64,000 nt of DNA from Burkholderia sp. Bp9143 (GCF_003853645.1 NZ_QTPO01000004.1:166737-230736); one strand, 5' to 3'. Shown: positions 54,164 through 63,612, counted from the stretch's first letter. Numbers and translations are program-made. Notes: generated by a model not told the origin, from the sequence alone.

Positions 54164-54936
54164 TCGACGTCGATCACGCCTCGATCCGTTTTCCGACCCG
54201 CACGGGTCATGTCGACGCCGTGCGCGATGCGAGCTTCGCGGTGCGCGACGGCGAAGTCTTCGGGCTCGTCGGCGAATCTGGCTCTGGCAAGTCGACGCTG
54301 CTGCGTGCACTGACCGGCCTCGTGCCGCTTGCGGGCGGCAGCCTGTCGATCGACGGCCGGCCAGTCGGCGGCACGCCTGATCGCGCATTCCGCCGCCAGG
54401 TACAGATGGTGTTCCAGGATCCGTACGCGTCGTTGCATCCGCGCTTCACGGTCGACCAGACGCTGCGCGAGCCGCTGGCGATCCACAGGATCGACGACGC
54501 CGACGCGCGCATCGCCCGCGCACTGTCCGAAGTCGGGCTCGGCCCGGCATTCCGCTTCCGCTACCCGCACCAGCTGTCCGGCGGCCAGCGCCAGCGTGTC
54601 GCGATCGCGCGCGCGCTGATCGTCGAGCCGCGCGTGCTGCTGCTCGACGAGCCAACCTCCGCGCTCGACGTGTCGGTGCAGGCCGAGATCCTGAACCTGC
54701 TGCGCCGCCTGCATCGCGAGCGCAACCTGACGATGATCCTCGTGAGCCACAACCTCGCGGTGATCGGCTTCCTGTGCCAGCGCATCGCGGTGATGCAGCA
54801 TGGCGAGATCGTCGAGCAGCTGCGGATCGAGGACGTGCGCGCCGGACAGGTCGCACGCGACTACACGCGCACGCTGCTGCGCGCAACCGAAGGCTATCGC
54901 CGACTCGATCCGGCAATCGACGCGCCCGCGGCCTGA
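54160..54936 (+). CDS. ddpF: peptide ABC transporter ATPase (DdpF/DppF type)
   Basis: A 258-residue ATPase. Walker A is GESGSGKSTLL, the signature is LSGGQRQRVAIARAL, and Walker B is VLLLDEPTSALD. It lacks the C-terminal oligopeptide extension of some DppF proteins. It ends the dipeptide operon, 408 bases before the fimbrial pilin gene. Confidence 0.9.
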   Translation: MIDVDHASIRFPTRTGHVDAVRDASFAVRDGEVFGLVGESGSGKSTLLRALTGLVPLAGGSLSIDGRPVGGTPDRAFRRQVQMVFQDPYASLHPRFTVDQTLREPLAIHRIDDADARIARALSEVGLGPAFRFRYPHQLSGGQRQRVAIARALIVEPRVLLLDEPTSALDVSVQAEILNLLRRLHRERNLTMILVSHNLAVIGFLCQRIAVMQHGEIVEQLRIEDVRAGQVARDYTRTLLRATEGYRRLDPAIDAPAA

Positions 54937-55189
54937 CGCGCGGCGCGCAACGATATCGAGGCCGCGCGCTCGCGCGAGCCTTCCCGGCATGACGTGATTG
55001 CGCGGCACGGCGCACCGCACGTCCTCGCCCGCCACCCGCCCGTCATTTCAATTCCAGTCCGCTTCGAATAGCGCGACCGATACCGCCCGCCCCCGATCGA
55101 TTTTCGATAATGGGGCCGGAGCGCACACCGTTCATCCGCCGCCCTCCTCGCCGCTGCCCGCCTGAATGCCGATCCCGGCAAAGAACCGA

Positions 55190-55344
55190 TTTAGTACTTG
55201 TCCTATTAGAAACAAATACCACTTCGTACTCATCGCATTACAAATTCATTACGCGACATCCATAATTTCAACCGAAACGCGCCATTCGAATATTTAAACT
55301 CAATTCGCGCTTTCTAAAACCGACGTTTATCTGGAGATTTAAAT
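55190..55344 (+). promoter_or_regulatory. AT-rich leader/promoter region of the fimbrial operon
   Basis: From 55190 to 55344 the DNA is much richer in A and T than its surroundings, which usually marks a regulated promoter or H-NS-type silenced DNA. A GGAG lies 8 bases before the pilin ATG. The stretch 54937-55190 holds no gene; it is G/C-rich and unremarkable. Confidence 0.5.
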
Positions 55345-55896
55345 ATGAACATCATCAAGCGCAGCGCAATTCCCTTCCTGCTCGTCGCCGCGAGCGCAGC
55401 CGTTTCGTCCGCGGCCTACGCGGCGGACGGCTCCATCGACTTCTATGGCAACGTCATCGCGTCGACGTGCAGCGTCGACGGCGGATCGGATCTCAGCGTC
55501 CCGCTGCCGCCGGTCAGCACCACCGCGCTCACCGATGTCGGCTCCGTCGCCGGTCGCAGCGCGTTCTCGCTGGCGCTCACGGGCTGCACGGTCGGCGATG
55601 GCAATCCGGTGAAGGTCGGCGTCATGTTCGAGAACGGCACGAACGTCGATCAGTCGAGCGGGCGCTTGACGATCGACTCGGGCGCCAAGGCCGCCGAAGG
55701 CGTCCAGATCAACGTGCTGGATTCGCAGCAGAACCTGATTCCGGTCGGCGCGCAAACCGGCGCGAGCACCGAGCTGGTCGCCATCGATGACGAAGGCAAG
55801 GCGAAGCTGAACTACTTCGCCGAATACTACGCCTCGGGCGCCGTGAAGGCCGGCGACGTCCACTCGCGTGTCGAGTACTCGCTGATCTACCAGTAA
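55345..55896 (+). CDS. type 1 fimbrial major subunit
   Basis: A 183-residue pilin with a signal peptide cut after YAAD. The mature protein opens GSIDFYGNVIASTCSV and has the conserved Cys pair (CSVDGG and TGCTVGD). The ending SRVEYSLIYQ gives the penultimate tyrosine for chaperone binding. It heads the operon of chaperone, usher and tip adhesin. Confidence 0.88.
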   Translation: MNIIKRSAIPFLLVAASAAVSSAAYAADGSIDFYGNVIASTCSVDGGSDLSVPLPPVSTTALTDVGSVAGRSAFSLALTGCTVGDGNPVKVGVMFENGTNVDQSSGRLTIDSGAKAAEGVQINVLDSQQNLIPVGAQTGASTELVAIDDEGKAKLNYFAEYYASGAVKAGDVHSRVEYSLIYQ

Positions 55897-56007
55897 GGAC
55901 GAGACATGGAGGTCGCCGCCCCGGCGATCTCCACGCGTCACGCCGCGCGGCGCGGAAACCGCCGTATCCGCCCGCTCCCTGCCCCAACGATCCGAGTCCG
56001 AACGCCC

Positions 56008-56748
56008 ATGAAACTGTTGAAGCTCTTCCGTACGCTGACCCTCGCCGTCGCCGCATTCGCGTCGCAGGCCGACGCGAGTGTCGTGATCGCCGGCACGCGC
56101 GTGATCTTCCCGTCCAGCGAGCGCGAAGTCACGATCCAGCTCACGAACGACAGCAAGCGTCCGGCGCTGGTGCAGGCCTGGCTCGACGATGGCGATGTCC
56201 GCGCGCTGCCCGAGAACATCGACGTGCCGTTCACGCTGACGCCGTCGATCTTCCGGATGGAAGCCGGCAACGGCCAGACGCTGCGTCTCGTGCATACCGG
56301 CGAGCCGCTTCCTGCCGACCGCGAATCGCTGTTCTGGCTGAACGTCCTCGAAGTACCGCCGAAGGCGTCCGCGGCAGAAGACCGCAACCGCATCCAGCTG
56401 GCGTTCCGTTCGCGCATCAAGATCATGTATCGCCCCGCCGGGCTGGCCGGCAATGTCGACGACGCGCCCACGCAGCTCGACTGGCGCGTGGTTCGCGTCG
56501 ACGGCGGCTACGCGCTCGAGGCCAGCAATCCGACGCCATTCGTCGTCAATTTCGGCAACGTGCTGCTGAAGTCGGTCGGCCGCAAGCATGACGCCGGCAT
56601 GGGTTACGTGCTGCCTCGAAGCACGCAACGGTTCCCGATCAAGGATCTCGCCGGCGCGCCCGCCGCGGGTGCAACCGTCGAATTCGGCAGCATCAACGAC
56701 TGGGGGCGTGCGACCGACATCGAACGTCCGGTCAGCGTCGAACCGTAA
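56008..56748 (+). CDS. periplasmic pilus chaperone (PapD-like)
   Basis: A 246-residue chaperone. The signal peptide is cut after ADAS; SVVIAGTRVIFPSSEREVTI is the first strand of domain 1, and FWLNVLEVPPKASAA has the PapD-type motif around the F1-G1 region. It carries subunits to the usher. ATG 56008 is chosen because the next upstream in-frame ATG gives an Arg-rich leader with no hydrophobic segment. Confidence 0.88.
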   Translation: MKLLKLFRTLTLAVAAFASQADASVVIAGTRVIFPSSEREVTIQLTNDSKRPALVQAWLDDGDVRALPENIDVPFTLTPSIFRMEAGNGQTLRLVHTGEPLPADRESLFWLNVLEVPPKASAAEDRNRIQLAFRSRIKIMYRPAGLAGNVDDAPTQLDWRVVRVDGGYALEASNPTPFVVNFGNVLLKSVGRKHDAGMGYVLPRSTQRFPIKDLAGAPAAGATVEFGSINDWGRATDIERPVSVEP

Positions 56749-56945
56749 CGCGACCGACGCCCGCAGCACGCCTCCACGGCGCGCGCCGAGCGCGCCCCCT
56801 CTTTCGTCCTACGCCACGTCGGCCGTCCCGACCGGCCGGCACGGACACCCTTGGATGTGCCACTCACCGCCGCAGCGCAGCGCGTCCGCACGCCTGCGCC
56901 GGCGCAACGCGCCCGCTCGCCCCGAAACTTTCTGGAGTATTGCGC

Positions 56946-59543
56946 ATGACCCCGACTCGACTGCCGCAACGCGGCGCGGCCGACGTGCCGCGCGTCAAGC
57001 CGATCCGCCTGCTGGTGGTGGCCTGCGTCGCCGCGTGGTCCGCCGATGGCCGCGCGACGACACCGGCTGCCGCCGAAGGCGCGCTCGCGCAAGTCGAGTT
57101 CGACGGCGCGTTCATGCAGAATCGCCTGGGCAGGGATTTCGACGTGTCGCGCTTCGCCCGGCGCAACGTGACGGCCCCCGGGGTGTATACCACCGACGTG
57201 CATGTCGGTCCCGACTGGATCGGCCGCTACGACGTGCGCTTCGTGGCCGCGCCGGATTCGGGCGACGCACGTCCGTGCTTCGACCGCACGCTGCTCGAGC
57301 GCGTCGGCGTCGATTTCGGCAAGCTCGCGCCGGACGTCGTCGCGCGACTGGACGGCGACGACGCATGCCTGCGGCTCGACGAAGTCGTGCCGGGCGCCAT
57401 TGCGGCATTCGACTTCACGCGACAGACGCTGAGGCTGTCGATCCCGCAGGCGTCGCTCGCGCGCAAGGCACGCGGCTACGTGAGCCCCGATCAATGGACT
57501 TCCGGCGAGACCGTCGGCCTGCTCGGGTACAACTTCAACCTCTATACGTCGAAGGCCAGCGGCCACACCGCGCAAACGCAAGGCTATCTCGGCCTGAACG
57601 GCGGCGTGAACGTCGGCAACTGGCGCTTTCGCCACGAAGGCTCCTATTCATGGTCGTCGCGAGGCCAGAGCCGGTACCAGGGCCTCGCGACCTATCTGCA
57701 GCGCGACCTGCCGTCGCTGTCGTCGCAGCTCGTGATCGGCGAAAGCTACACGTCGGGCGAATTGTTCGATTCGACGCAATTCCGCGGCGTGCGCCTGTCG
57801 ACCGACGACCGGATGCTGCCCGACTCGCTGCGCGGCTATGCGCCGGTGGTGCGCGGCATCGCGAACAGCAACGCGAAGGTTACGGTCCGCCAGAACGACG
57901 TCACGATCTACGAGACGACGGTCGCGCCCGGCAATTTCGAAATCGACGACCTGTACCCGACCGGATATGGCGGCGACCTGCAGGTGTCGGTCGAAGAGGC
58001 CGACGGCGCCGTGCACACGTTCTCGGTGCCCTACGCCGCCGTGCCGATGTCGCTGCGGCCGGGCATCGGCCGCTACAGCTTCGTCGCGGGCACGCTGCGC
58101 AATCCCCATGGCTCGAGCCAGCCGCTGTTCACGCAGGCCACCTACCAGCGCGGCCTGACCAACCTGCTGACGGGCTATGGCGGTGTCACGCTCGCCGGCG
58201 GCTACGTGTCGGCGATGCTGGGCGGCGCGTTCAATACGTCGTTCGGCGCGTTCGGCGCGGACGTCACGCATGCGCTGACCACGATCCCGGGCGCAAAGCG
58301 CTACAGCGGTTCGAGCGTGCGCGTCAGCTATGCGAAGGCGGTCGAAGCGACCGGCACCGACATCGCGCTCGCCGCGTATCGTTATTCGACGGACGGCTAT
58401 TTCGGCCTCGACGACGCGATGCAGGCGCGCGATGCCGCGCGCGACGGCCGCTCGACCCATGCGCTCTGGCGGCAGCGGCATCGCGCGTCGCTGGCGCTGA
58501 CGCAGCGCCTCGGCGCGACCGGCGGGCGCATCAATGCCACGGCATCCGCCGTCAACTACTGGAACCGCCCTGGCTCGGACGTCAACTACTCGGTCGGCTA
58601 CACGAACCAGTTCCGCAACGTGTCATACAGCCTGACGGCCACGCGGCAGCGCAATGCCGGCGGCGACATGAGCACGCTCTATTACGCCAGCGTCACGATC
58701 CCGTTCGGCCGCGAGCGCCCGATGACCGTCTCGAGCAACGTGTCGCGCGATACGCTCGGCCGCACCCGCGTGCAGTCGACGCTGTCCGGATCGCTCGGCG
58801 AAGACCACGCGCTGTCGTACAGCGTCAGCGCGAACCACGCGTCCGGACCGAATTCGTCCACGGACGGCAGCGCCAACGTCATGTACCGCACGCGCCTGGC
58901 GGAAGTCAGCGCCAGCGCGGGTGCGAGCGCGGACTTCCAGCAGGGCTCGCTCGGCGTGCGCGGCGCGCTGGTCGCGCACCGCGGCGGCATCACGTTCTCG
59001 CAGCCGGTATCCGAGACGTTCGCGATCGTCGAGGCGCCGGGCGCGGCCGGCGCGCGCATCACGAACGCGGCCGGCGCCAAGGTCGACGGCAACGGCTATG
59101 CGGTCGTGCCGTACCTGACGCCATACAGCCTCAATACGATCGCGCTCGATCCGAAGGGCATCTCGATGGACGTCGAACTGAAGGAAACCAGCCGGCAGAT
59201 CGCGCCGCGCGCCGGTGCCGTGCCGCTGATCCGGTTCGCGACCGACACCGGCCGCGCGGCACTGGTCCAGGCACGCCAGGCCGACGGCACGCCACTGCCG
59301 TTCGGCGCCGCCGTGCATGACGAGAACGACAAGGAAGTCGGCGTCGTCGGCCAGGCGAGCAAGATCTTCGCGCGCGGGCTCAACGACAACGGCTCGCTGA
59401 TCGTGCGGTGGGGCGACGACTCCCGCTCGATCTGCCGCATCGCCTATGACCTGCCCGTCGCGGAACAGCGCCGGCAAGCGTCGGGCATCCAGACCGTGAA
59501 GAGTATTTGCCAGCCCGATTCGACGACCGCCGACACTCAGTAA
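56946..59543 (+). CDS. fimbrial usher protein (FimD/PapC-like)
   Basis: An 865-residue outer-membrane usher. After a signal peptide near residues 20-38, VEFDGAFMQNRLGRDFDVSRF opens the N-terminal domain; the 24-strand barrel contains a plug near PLLVRGIANSNAKVTV-like residues, and C-terminal domains end at residue 860. GGAG lies 8 bases before ATG 56946. It makes the pore through which the pilus grows. The 198 bases before it hold no gene. Confidence 0.88.
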   Translation: MTPTRLPQRGAADVPRVKPIRLLVVACVAAWSADGRATTPAAAEGALAQVEFDGAFMQNRLGRDFDVSRFARRNVTAPGVYTTDVHVGPDWIGRYDVRFVAAPDSGDARPCFDRTLLERVGVDFGKLAPDVVARLDGDDACLRLDEVVPGAIAAFDFTRQTLRLSIPQASLARKARGYVSPDQWTSGETVGLLGYNFNLYTSKASGHTAQTQGYLGLNGGVNVGNWRFRHEGSYSWSSRGQSRYQGLATYLQRDLPSLSSQLVIGESYTSGELFDSTQFRGVRLSTDDRMLPDSLRGYAPVVRGIANSNAKVTVRQNDVTIYETTVAPGNFEIDDLYPTGYGGDLQVSVEEADGAVHTFSVPYAAVPMSLRPGIGRYSFVAGTLRNPHGSSQPLFTQATYQRGLTNLLTGYGGVTLAGGYVSAMLGGAFNTSFGAFGADVTHALTTIPGAKRYSGSSVRVSYAKAVEATGTDIALAAYRYSTDGYFGLDDAMQARDAARDGRSTHALWRQRHRASLALTQRLGATGGRINATASAVNYWNRPGSDVNYSVGYTNQFRNVSYSLTATRQRNAGGDMSTLYYASVTIPFGRERPMTVSSNVSRDTLGRTRVQSTLSGSLGEDHALSYSVSANHASGPNSSTDGSANVMYRTRLAEVSASAGASADFQQGSLGVRGALVAHRGGITFSQPVSETFAIVEAPGAAGARITNAAGAKVDGNGYAVVPYLTPYSLNTIALDPKGISMDVELKETSRQIAPRAGAVPLIRFATDTGRAALVQARQADGTPLPFGAAVHDENDKEVGVVGQASKIFARGLNDNGSLIVRWGDDSRSICRIAYDLPVAEQRRQASGIQTVKSICQPDSTTADTQ

Positions 59544-59552
59544 GGAATCCCT

Positions 59553-60563
59553 ATGTCCCACTTTCGCCAAGCGTCCGCGTTGACCCGAGCCACGATCCCG
59601 GCAGGCATGGTGCGCACGCGCGACGCGCGCGCCGGCATTGCCCGACGCGCATCCCGCATGGTCGCGGCCGCCGCGACGCTTCTCCTTGCATGCGCGGCAT
59701 TCGCGACCGACGCGGCGGCCGCCGCCGCCCTCTATGCATTCGGGCAGGCAACCGTTTCCAGCCCCGGAAACGCCGCGCCGGGCACGGTCGTCGCGCGTCA
59801 TTACTTCACACCGCAGGACGTTTGCGGCGCGAGCACGTGCCAGATTACGCGCATTCTGATGTACGCAAAGGGAAGCGTTTGGGGTGGCACAGACGGCCCC
59901 GACATCGAGACCAACGTATCCGGCCTGTCGACTCGGGTGGTGATCGACGGCAAGGTGGCCGTCTCGACGACGAAGGAAACATTGCGCAATACACTCGAGG
60001 TGCAGTTGTTTCGCGACAGCCGTCAGCCGCGGGACGGGTCGCTCAATGCGGGCGCCTTCAACGCGTATTACATCGTCAATTACAAATCGGGCATCCTCGG
60101 CGACTCGACGTCGGTCTACCTCAATGCAAAGGTCAGCTTCATCAACGGAACGTGCTCGATTCCCGACCAGACCGTCACGCTGCCGCCCGTGCAGCACCAC
60201 GTGTTCAACGGCGTGGGTTCGACCGCCGGCGCGACGGATTTCCAGGTGCAGTTGAACAACTGCCCGGCCGGCTATAACCGGATCGGCTACCAGTTGGCCC
60301 CGCTGGACGACGTGGTCGCCGGCACGCCCGGCGGGATGCAGTTGCGCCCGGATGCCACGGCCACCGGCGTCGGCATCCAGATCGCCGACGCCGCGACCGG
60401 CCAGCCGCTGCCACTCGGAAAATCGCACACCGTGACGGGCTACAACCGGGCCACCGGCGGATCGTCGTCGATTCGGCTCCGCGCGTCCTACCTGCAAACG
60501 GGCGCGAAAGTCGGCGGCGGCTCGGTTCATGCCGCGGCGCAGGTCCTGCTCGACTATCAATGA
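59553..60563 (+). CDS. fimbrial tip adhesin-like subunit
   Basis: A 336-residue protein, longer than the pilin and made of two parts: an N-terminal domain of about 170 residues with its own Cys pair (CGASTCQ) and a C-terminal pilin domain (NGTCSIPDQTVTLPPVQHH, ending QVLLDYQ). This is the FimH-type layout. The leader is long, with a hydrophobic stretch near residues 36-58. The receptor is unknown. Confidence 0.8.
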   Translation: MSHFRQASALTRATIPAGMVRTRDARAGIARRASRMVAAAATLLLACAAFATDAAAAAALYAFGQATVSSPGNAAPGTVVARHYFTPQDVCGASTCQITRILMYAKGSVWGGTDGPDIETNVSGLSTRVVIDGKVAVSTTKETLRNTLEVQLFRDSRQPRDGSLNAGAFNAYYIVNYKSGILGDSTSVYLNAKVSFINGTCSIPDQTVTLPPVQHHVFNGVGSTAGATDFQVQLNNCPAGYNRIGYQLAPLDDVVAGTPGGMQLRPDATATGVGIQIADAATGQPLPLGKSHTVTGYNRATGGSSSIRLRASYLQTGAKVGGGSVHAAAQVLLDYQ

Positions 60564-60725
60564 ATGAAGACGGCGCGCCCCCCTGCAGCAACCTGACATC
60601 AGCGCGACGCGGCGGCGTGCGATACTCGGCGCGCCGCACGCCGGTTCGCCGCCAAGGGGAACCCTGGCGCACCGCGCGAGTCCATTTCCTTTCGTCAACA
60701 GCTCAACAGCAATAGGGAGGCGTTC

Positions 60726-60980
60726 ATGCTGCAATTCATCGAAACCCTGGTCGTCGGGCTCATCGTCGGCCTCCTCGCCCGCGCATTGAAGCCCGGCGAC
60801 GACAAGATGGGCATCCTGATGACCGTCGTACTCGGCGTCGTCGGCTCGCTCGTCGCAGGCTACGTCGGCCGCGCGGCCGGCTGGTATGCACCGGGCCAGG
60901 GCGCGGGCTGGATCGCGTCGATCATCGGCGCGATCGTGCTGCTCGTGATCGTCGGCGCGGTGCGCAAGCGCGCGGGTTGA
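60726..60980 (+). CDS. GlsB/YeaQ/YmgE-family membrane protein
   Basis: An 84-residue protein with three hydrophobic segments. LVVGLIVGLLARALKPGDDKMG followed by GVVGSLVAGYVGRA is the transglycosylase-associated family signature. Such proteins are stress-induced; no enzymatic role is shown. GGGAGG precedes the ATG. Confidence 0.85.
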   Translation: MLQFIETLVVGLIVGLLARALKPGDDKMGILMTVVLGVVGSLVAGYVGRAAGWYAPGQGAGWIASIIGAIVLLVIVGAVRKRAG

Positions 60981-61004
60981 TCCGCCGCCACACCGCTCCA
61001 CGGC

Positions 61005-61042
61005 AAACGGCCGCTCGTCACACCGAGCGGCCGTTTTCTTTT
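61005..61042 (+). terminator. Rho-independent terminator
   Basis: AAACGGCCGCTCG pairs with CGAGCGGCCGTTT over 6 bases and is followed by TTCTTTT, 25 bases after the GlsB-type gene. Confidence 0.88.
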
Positions 61043-61357
61043 GTGCACGGCCTTTCACCTGCGCACCGCATCATCGACTCGTCAATTCGTTGACTTCACA
61101 ACGACATTCCGAACGACCGGTGCCCGACGACTGCATGTCCGTTGGACCTACCACACCGGCATTACCCTGACTTGCTATCTCGCAAATCCAGCCTAAATTG
61201 ATTCTGGAAAGGCCGCGTTATTTTCTTATATCCAATATTTACGATTTTCCATTCAAGGGATTCGATGGATTTGCCGTTTACGCATACAGCACCGCAGCGT
61301 TGACGGACTGCCATTCGAGCGGCCTCGCTGCGATGCGCTTCCTCCCTGGAGCCTGTC

Positions 61358-61693
61358 ATGAAGCATCGCCTGTTTGCCACCTCGTTTGCCCTGGCTGCCT
61401 CGCTTCTGGCCTCGTCCTCTTCCTTTGCCGCCGGCACGTCCGGCATCATCCACTTCACCGGCATGATCGTCGAGCCGCCGTGCTCGTTCGCGCTCGACAC
61501 GGCCGACGCCGCACATGCGCGCGTGCGCCCCGACTGCCCGCGCCCGGCGAACGGGCAAGTCGCGTTCGTCGACGCGGCCAGCCTGCGCACGCTCAAGACC
61601 ACGACCTTTACGCAGGCCTCGCGCGCAATCGTTTTACCTGACCGTCCGGGCAACGCACGTGCACCGATGATCGCCGTCGTGACGTATCAGTAA
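61358..61693 (+). CDS. small exported pilin-like protein
   Basis: A 111-residue protein with signal peptide (cut after SSSFAAG). The mature start GTSGIIHFTGMIVEPPCSFA resembles the first strand and Cys of chaperone-usher pilins, and a second Cys (RPDCPR) could pair with it. It is too short for a full subunit and stands alone. GGAG lies 7 bases before the ATG. The 315 bases upstream include an AT-rich promoter-like zone near 61190-61250. Confidence 0.75.
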   Translation: MKHRLFATSFALAASLLASSSSFAAGTSGIIHFTGMIVEPPCSFALDTADAAHARVRPDCPRPANGQVAFVDAASLRTLKTTTFTQASRAIVLPDRPGNARAPMIAVVTYQ

Positions 61694-61715
61694 GGCCCGC
61701 CGCCGGCCTCGCGCG

Positions 61716-62588
61716 TCAGTCGCGATGGCTGGCGATCCAGTCGCTGAACGCGCGGATCTTCTGCTGGCTGCCGATGTTCTCGGGATAGACGAAGAAATAG
61801 CGGGCGCCGGTCTCGAGCACGATGTCGAACGGCCGTTCGAGCCGGCGCGCGCTGACGTCGTCGTCGACGAGCGTCACGTCGCCGATCGCGACGCCGAAGC
61901 CCTGCATCGCCGCGTTCGTCGCGAGATCGAGCGTGTCGAAGGTGGGCCCCCGCTCCGCGTCAACGGTGCGCTCGCCCGCATGATCGAGCCACGCGCGCCA
62001 ATCACGATGGTCGCGCGTCGGATGCAGCAGCGTATGGCGCGCGAGATCGCCGACCGCATCGAGCGGCGCGGCCTGCCGCAGCTCGGGTGCGCATACCGGC
62101 GTCAATCGCTCGTCGAACAGCGGCACCGCGAATACGCCCGCGCCCGGCGACGTGCCGTAGACGATCGCCGCATCGAACGGCTCGGTCGAGAAATCGACGA
62201 CGTGCTGCCACGCGGTCGTAATCTGCACATGGAGGTCGGGATGCTCGCCCTGGAAGCGCATGATGCGCGGCAGCATCCAGCGCATCACGCAGGTCGGCAC
62301 CTTCAGCGCGAGGTCGGTGCGCTGCCGCGTGAGCTTCATCGAGATGTCCTCGATCCGCGCGAAGCTCTCGTTGACCACCGGCAGCAATTGCTCGCCTTCC
62401 GCCGTCAGCGTGAGGCCCTTCGCGTGCCGCTTGAACAACGGAAAACCGTAATGTGCCTCGAGCGTCTGGATCTGCCGGCTCACCGCGCCCTGCGTGAGGC
62501 ACAGCTGCTCGGCCGCACGCGTGAAGCTGCGGTGGCGGGCCACCGTCGAGAAGATCTGCAGCGCGTGCAGGGGCGGAAGTCGGCGCAT
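61716..62588 (-). CDS. LysR-family regulator next to the beta-lactamase-like gene
   Basis: A 290-residue LysR protein. The helix-turn-helix is FTRAAEQLCLTQGAVSRQIQTLE, the form of AmpR/GcvA-type regulators. ATG 62588 is chosen because earlier in-frame codons are Arg-rich and lack bias. It is downstream of, and on the same strand as, the beta-lactamase-like gene. In other Burkholderia, PenR is divergent from penA. The orientation here is therefore not the PenR-penA one, so I do not use the symbol. Confidence 0.85.
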   Translation of the reverse strand: MRRLPPLHALQIFSTVARHRSFTRAAEQLCLTQGAVSRQIQTLEAHYGFPLFKRHAKGLTLTAEGEQLLPVVNESFARIEDISMKLTRQRTDLALKVPTCVMRWMLPRIMRFQGEHPDLHVQITTAWQHVVDFSTEPFDAAIVYGTSPGAGVFAVPLFDERLTPVCAPELRQAAPLDAVGDLARHTLLHPTRDHRDWRAWLDHAGERTVDAERGPTFDTLDLATNAAMQGFGVAIGDVTLVDDDVSARRLERPFDIVLETGARYFFVYPENIGSQQKIRAFSDWIASHRD

Positions 62589-62712
62589 GACGAAGCGGGT
62601 AAACGGTTCGACCGCGCCGAACGACGGCGCGGCAAGAACGCGCGCCGACACCGGCGCGCGCTGATCGACACGATAAGCCAAACGCCGGCTTTGCGCGAGG
62701 TGCGCCGGACGC

Positions 62713-63612
62713 TCAGGCCGATGCGGCAAATGCGCTCGTCGCGATGCGCGCCGCCGACGCGACGACGTCCTCGCGTGCCGCCGCATCAGCGCGCGGCTGC
62801 GTGAACGAGACGGCCAGCACGATCGGCGCGCGCGACGGCGGCCACAGCACCGCAACGTCGGTCGTCGTGCCGTAGCCACCGGTGCCGGCTTTGTCCGCGA
62901 TGCGCCAGCCGGGCGGCACGCCGGCCGCGATCCCGGTCGCGCCGCGCGCGCCGCCGGTCATCCATTCGGTGAGCTGCGCACGCTGCGGTTCGCGCAGCGT
63001 GTCGCCGAGCAGCAGCCGCTGCACCGTGTCGACCATCGCGACCGGCGTCGACGTATCGCGCTCGTCGCCGGGCGCGGCCTGGTTCAGCTCGGGTTCCCAG
63101 CGGTCCAGCCGGAACGCGGTGTCGCCGCTTTCGTGCGCGAACGACGTGACGGTCTGCGGGCCGCCGAGCACACCCATCAGCAGGTTCCCCGCACCCTTGT
63201 CGCCCGACTGCAGCATCGCCGCACACAGCTCCGCGATCGTCATCCCCGTGTCGACATGGCTTTCCGTCACCGGCGAGCCGGCCACGACTTCATAGCGGCG
63301 ATACAGGATGCGGCGCGGCAGCAGCGAGGCGTCGAGCGAACCGCGCGCGAGTATCGCGGCGGCGGCGACGACCGCATAGGTACCGCACAGCGGGAAGCGC
63401 TCGCGCGCGTGATGCGCGATGCGCGTGCCGTTCGACGTATCGAGTGCGGCGACGCCGAGCCGGCCGTTCGACGCTTTTTCGAGCGCGGCGAGTTCGGCCT
63501 GGGCGGCACGGGCGCGCGCCTGGTCGGCGACGGGTGCCGACGAGCACGCGGCGACGAACGGCGCGGCGACGGCGGCGAGCAACAGCGAGCGGCGTGTCGG
63601 AGAGTGTTCCAT
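62713..63612 (-). CDS. class A beta-lactamase homologue lacking catalytic residues
   Basis: A 299-residue exported protein with a twin-arginine (TRRSLLL) signal and lipobox VAAC, as in PenA. The whole class A fold can be followed, but the active-site motifs are changed: SxxK is GTYA (Ser70 to Gly, Lys73 to Ala), SDN is GDK (Ser130 to Gly, Asn132 to Lys) and KTG is KAG (Thr235 to Ala). Glu166 and Asn170 (EPELN) remain. All changes were read from the DNA codons (GGT, GCG, GGC, AAG, GCC). By known chemistry it cannot acylate a beta-lactam through Ser70. The reading frame is intact, so a non-hydrolytic role, such as binding a ligand or wall fragment, is possible. Confidence 0.85.
   Translation of the reverse strand: MEHSPTRRSLLLAAVAAPFVAACSSAPVADQARARAAQAELAALEKASNGRLGVAALDTSNGTRIAHHARERFPLCGTYAVVAAAAILARGSLDASLLPRRILYRRYEVVAGSPVTESHVDTGMTIAELCAAMLQSGDKGAGNLLMGVLGGPQTVTSFAHESGDTAFRLDRWEPELNQAAPGDERDTSTPVAMVDTVQRLLLGDTLREPQRAQLTEWMTGGARGATGIAAGVPPGWRIADKAGTGGYGTTTDVAVLWPPSRAPIVLAVSFTQPRADAAAREDVVASAARIATSAFAASA

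Noticed and set aside
62713..63612. Functional PenA-type beta-lactamase
   Set aside because: The nucleophile Ser70 and the general bases Lys73 and Ser130 are replaced, so hydrolysis by the class A mechanism is not expected.
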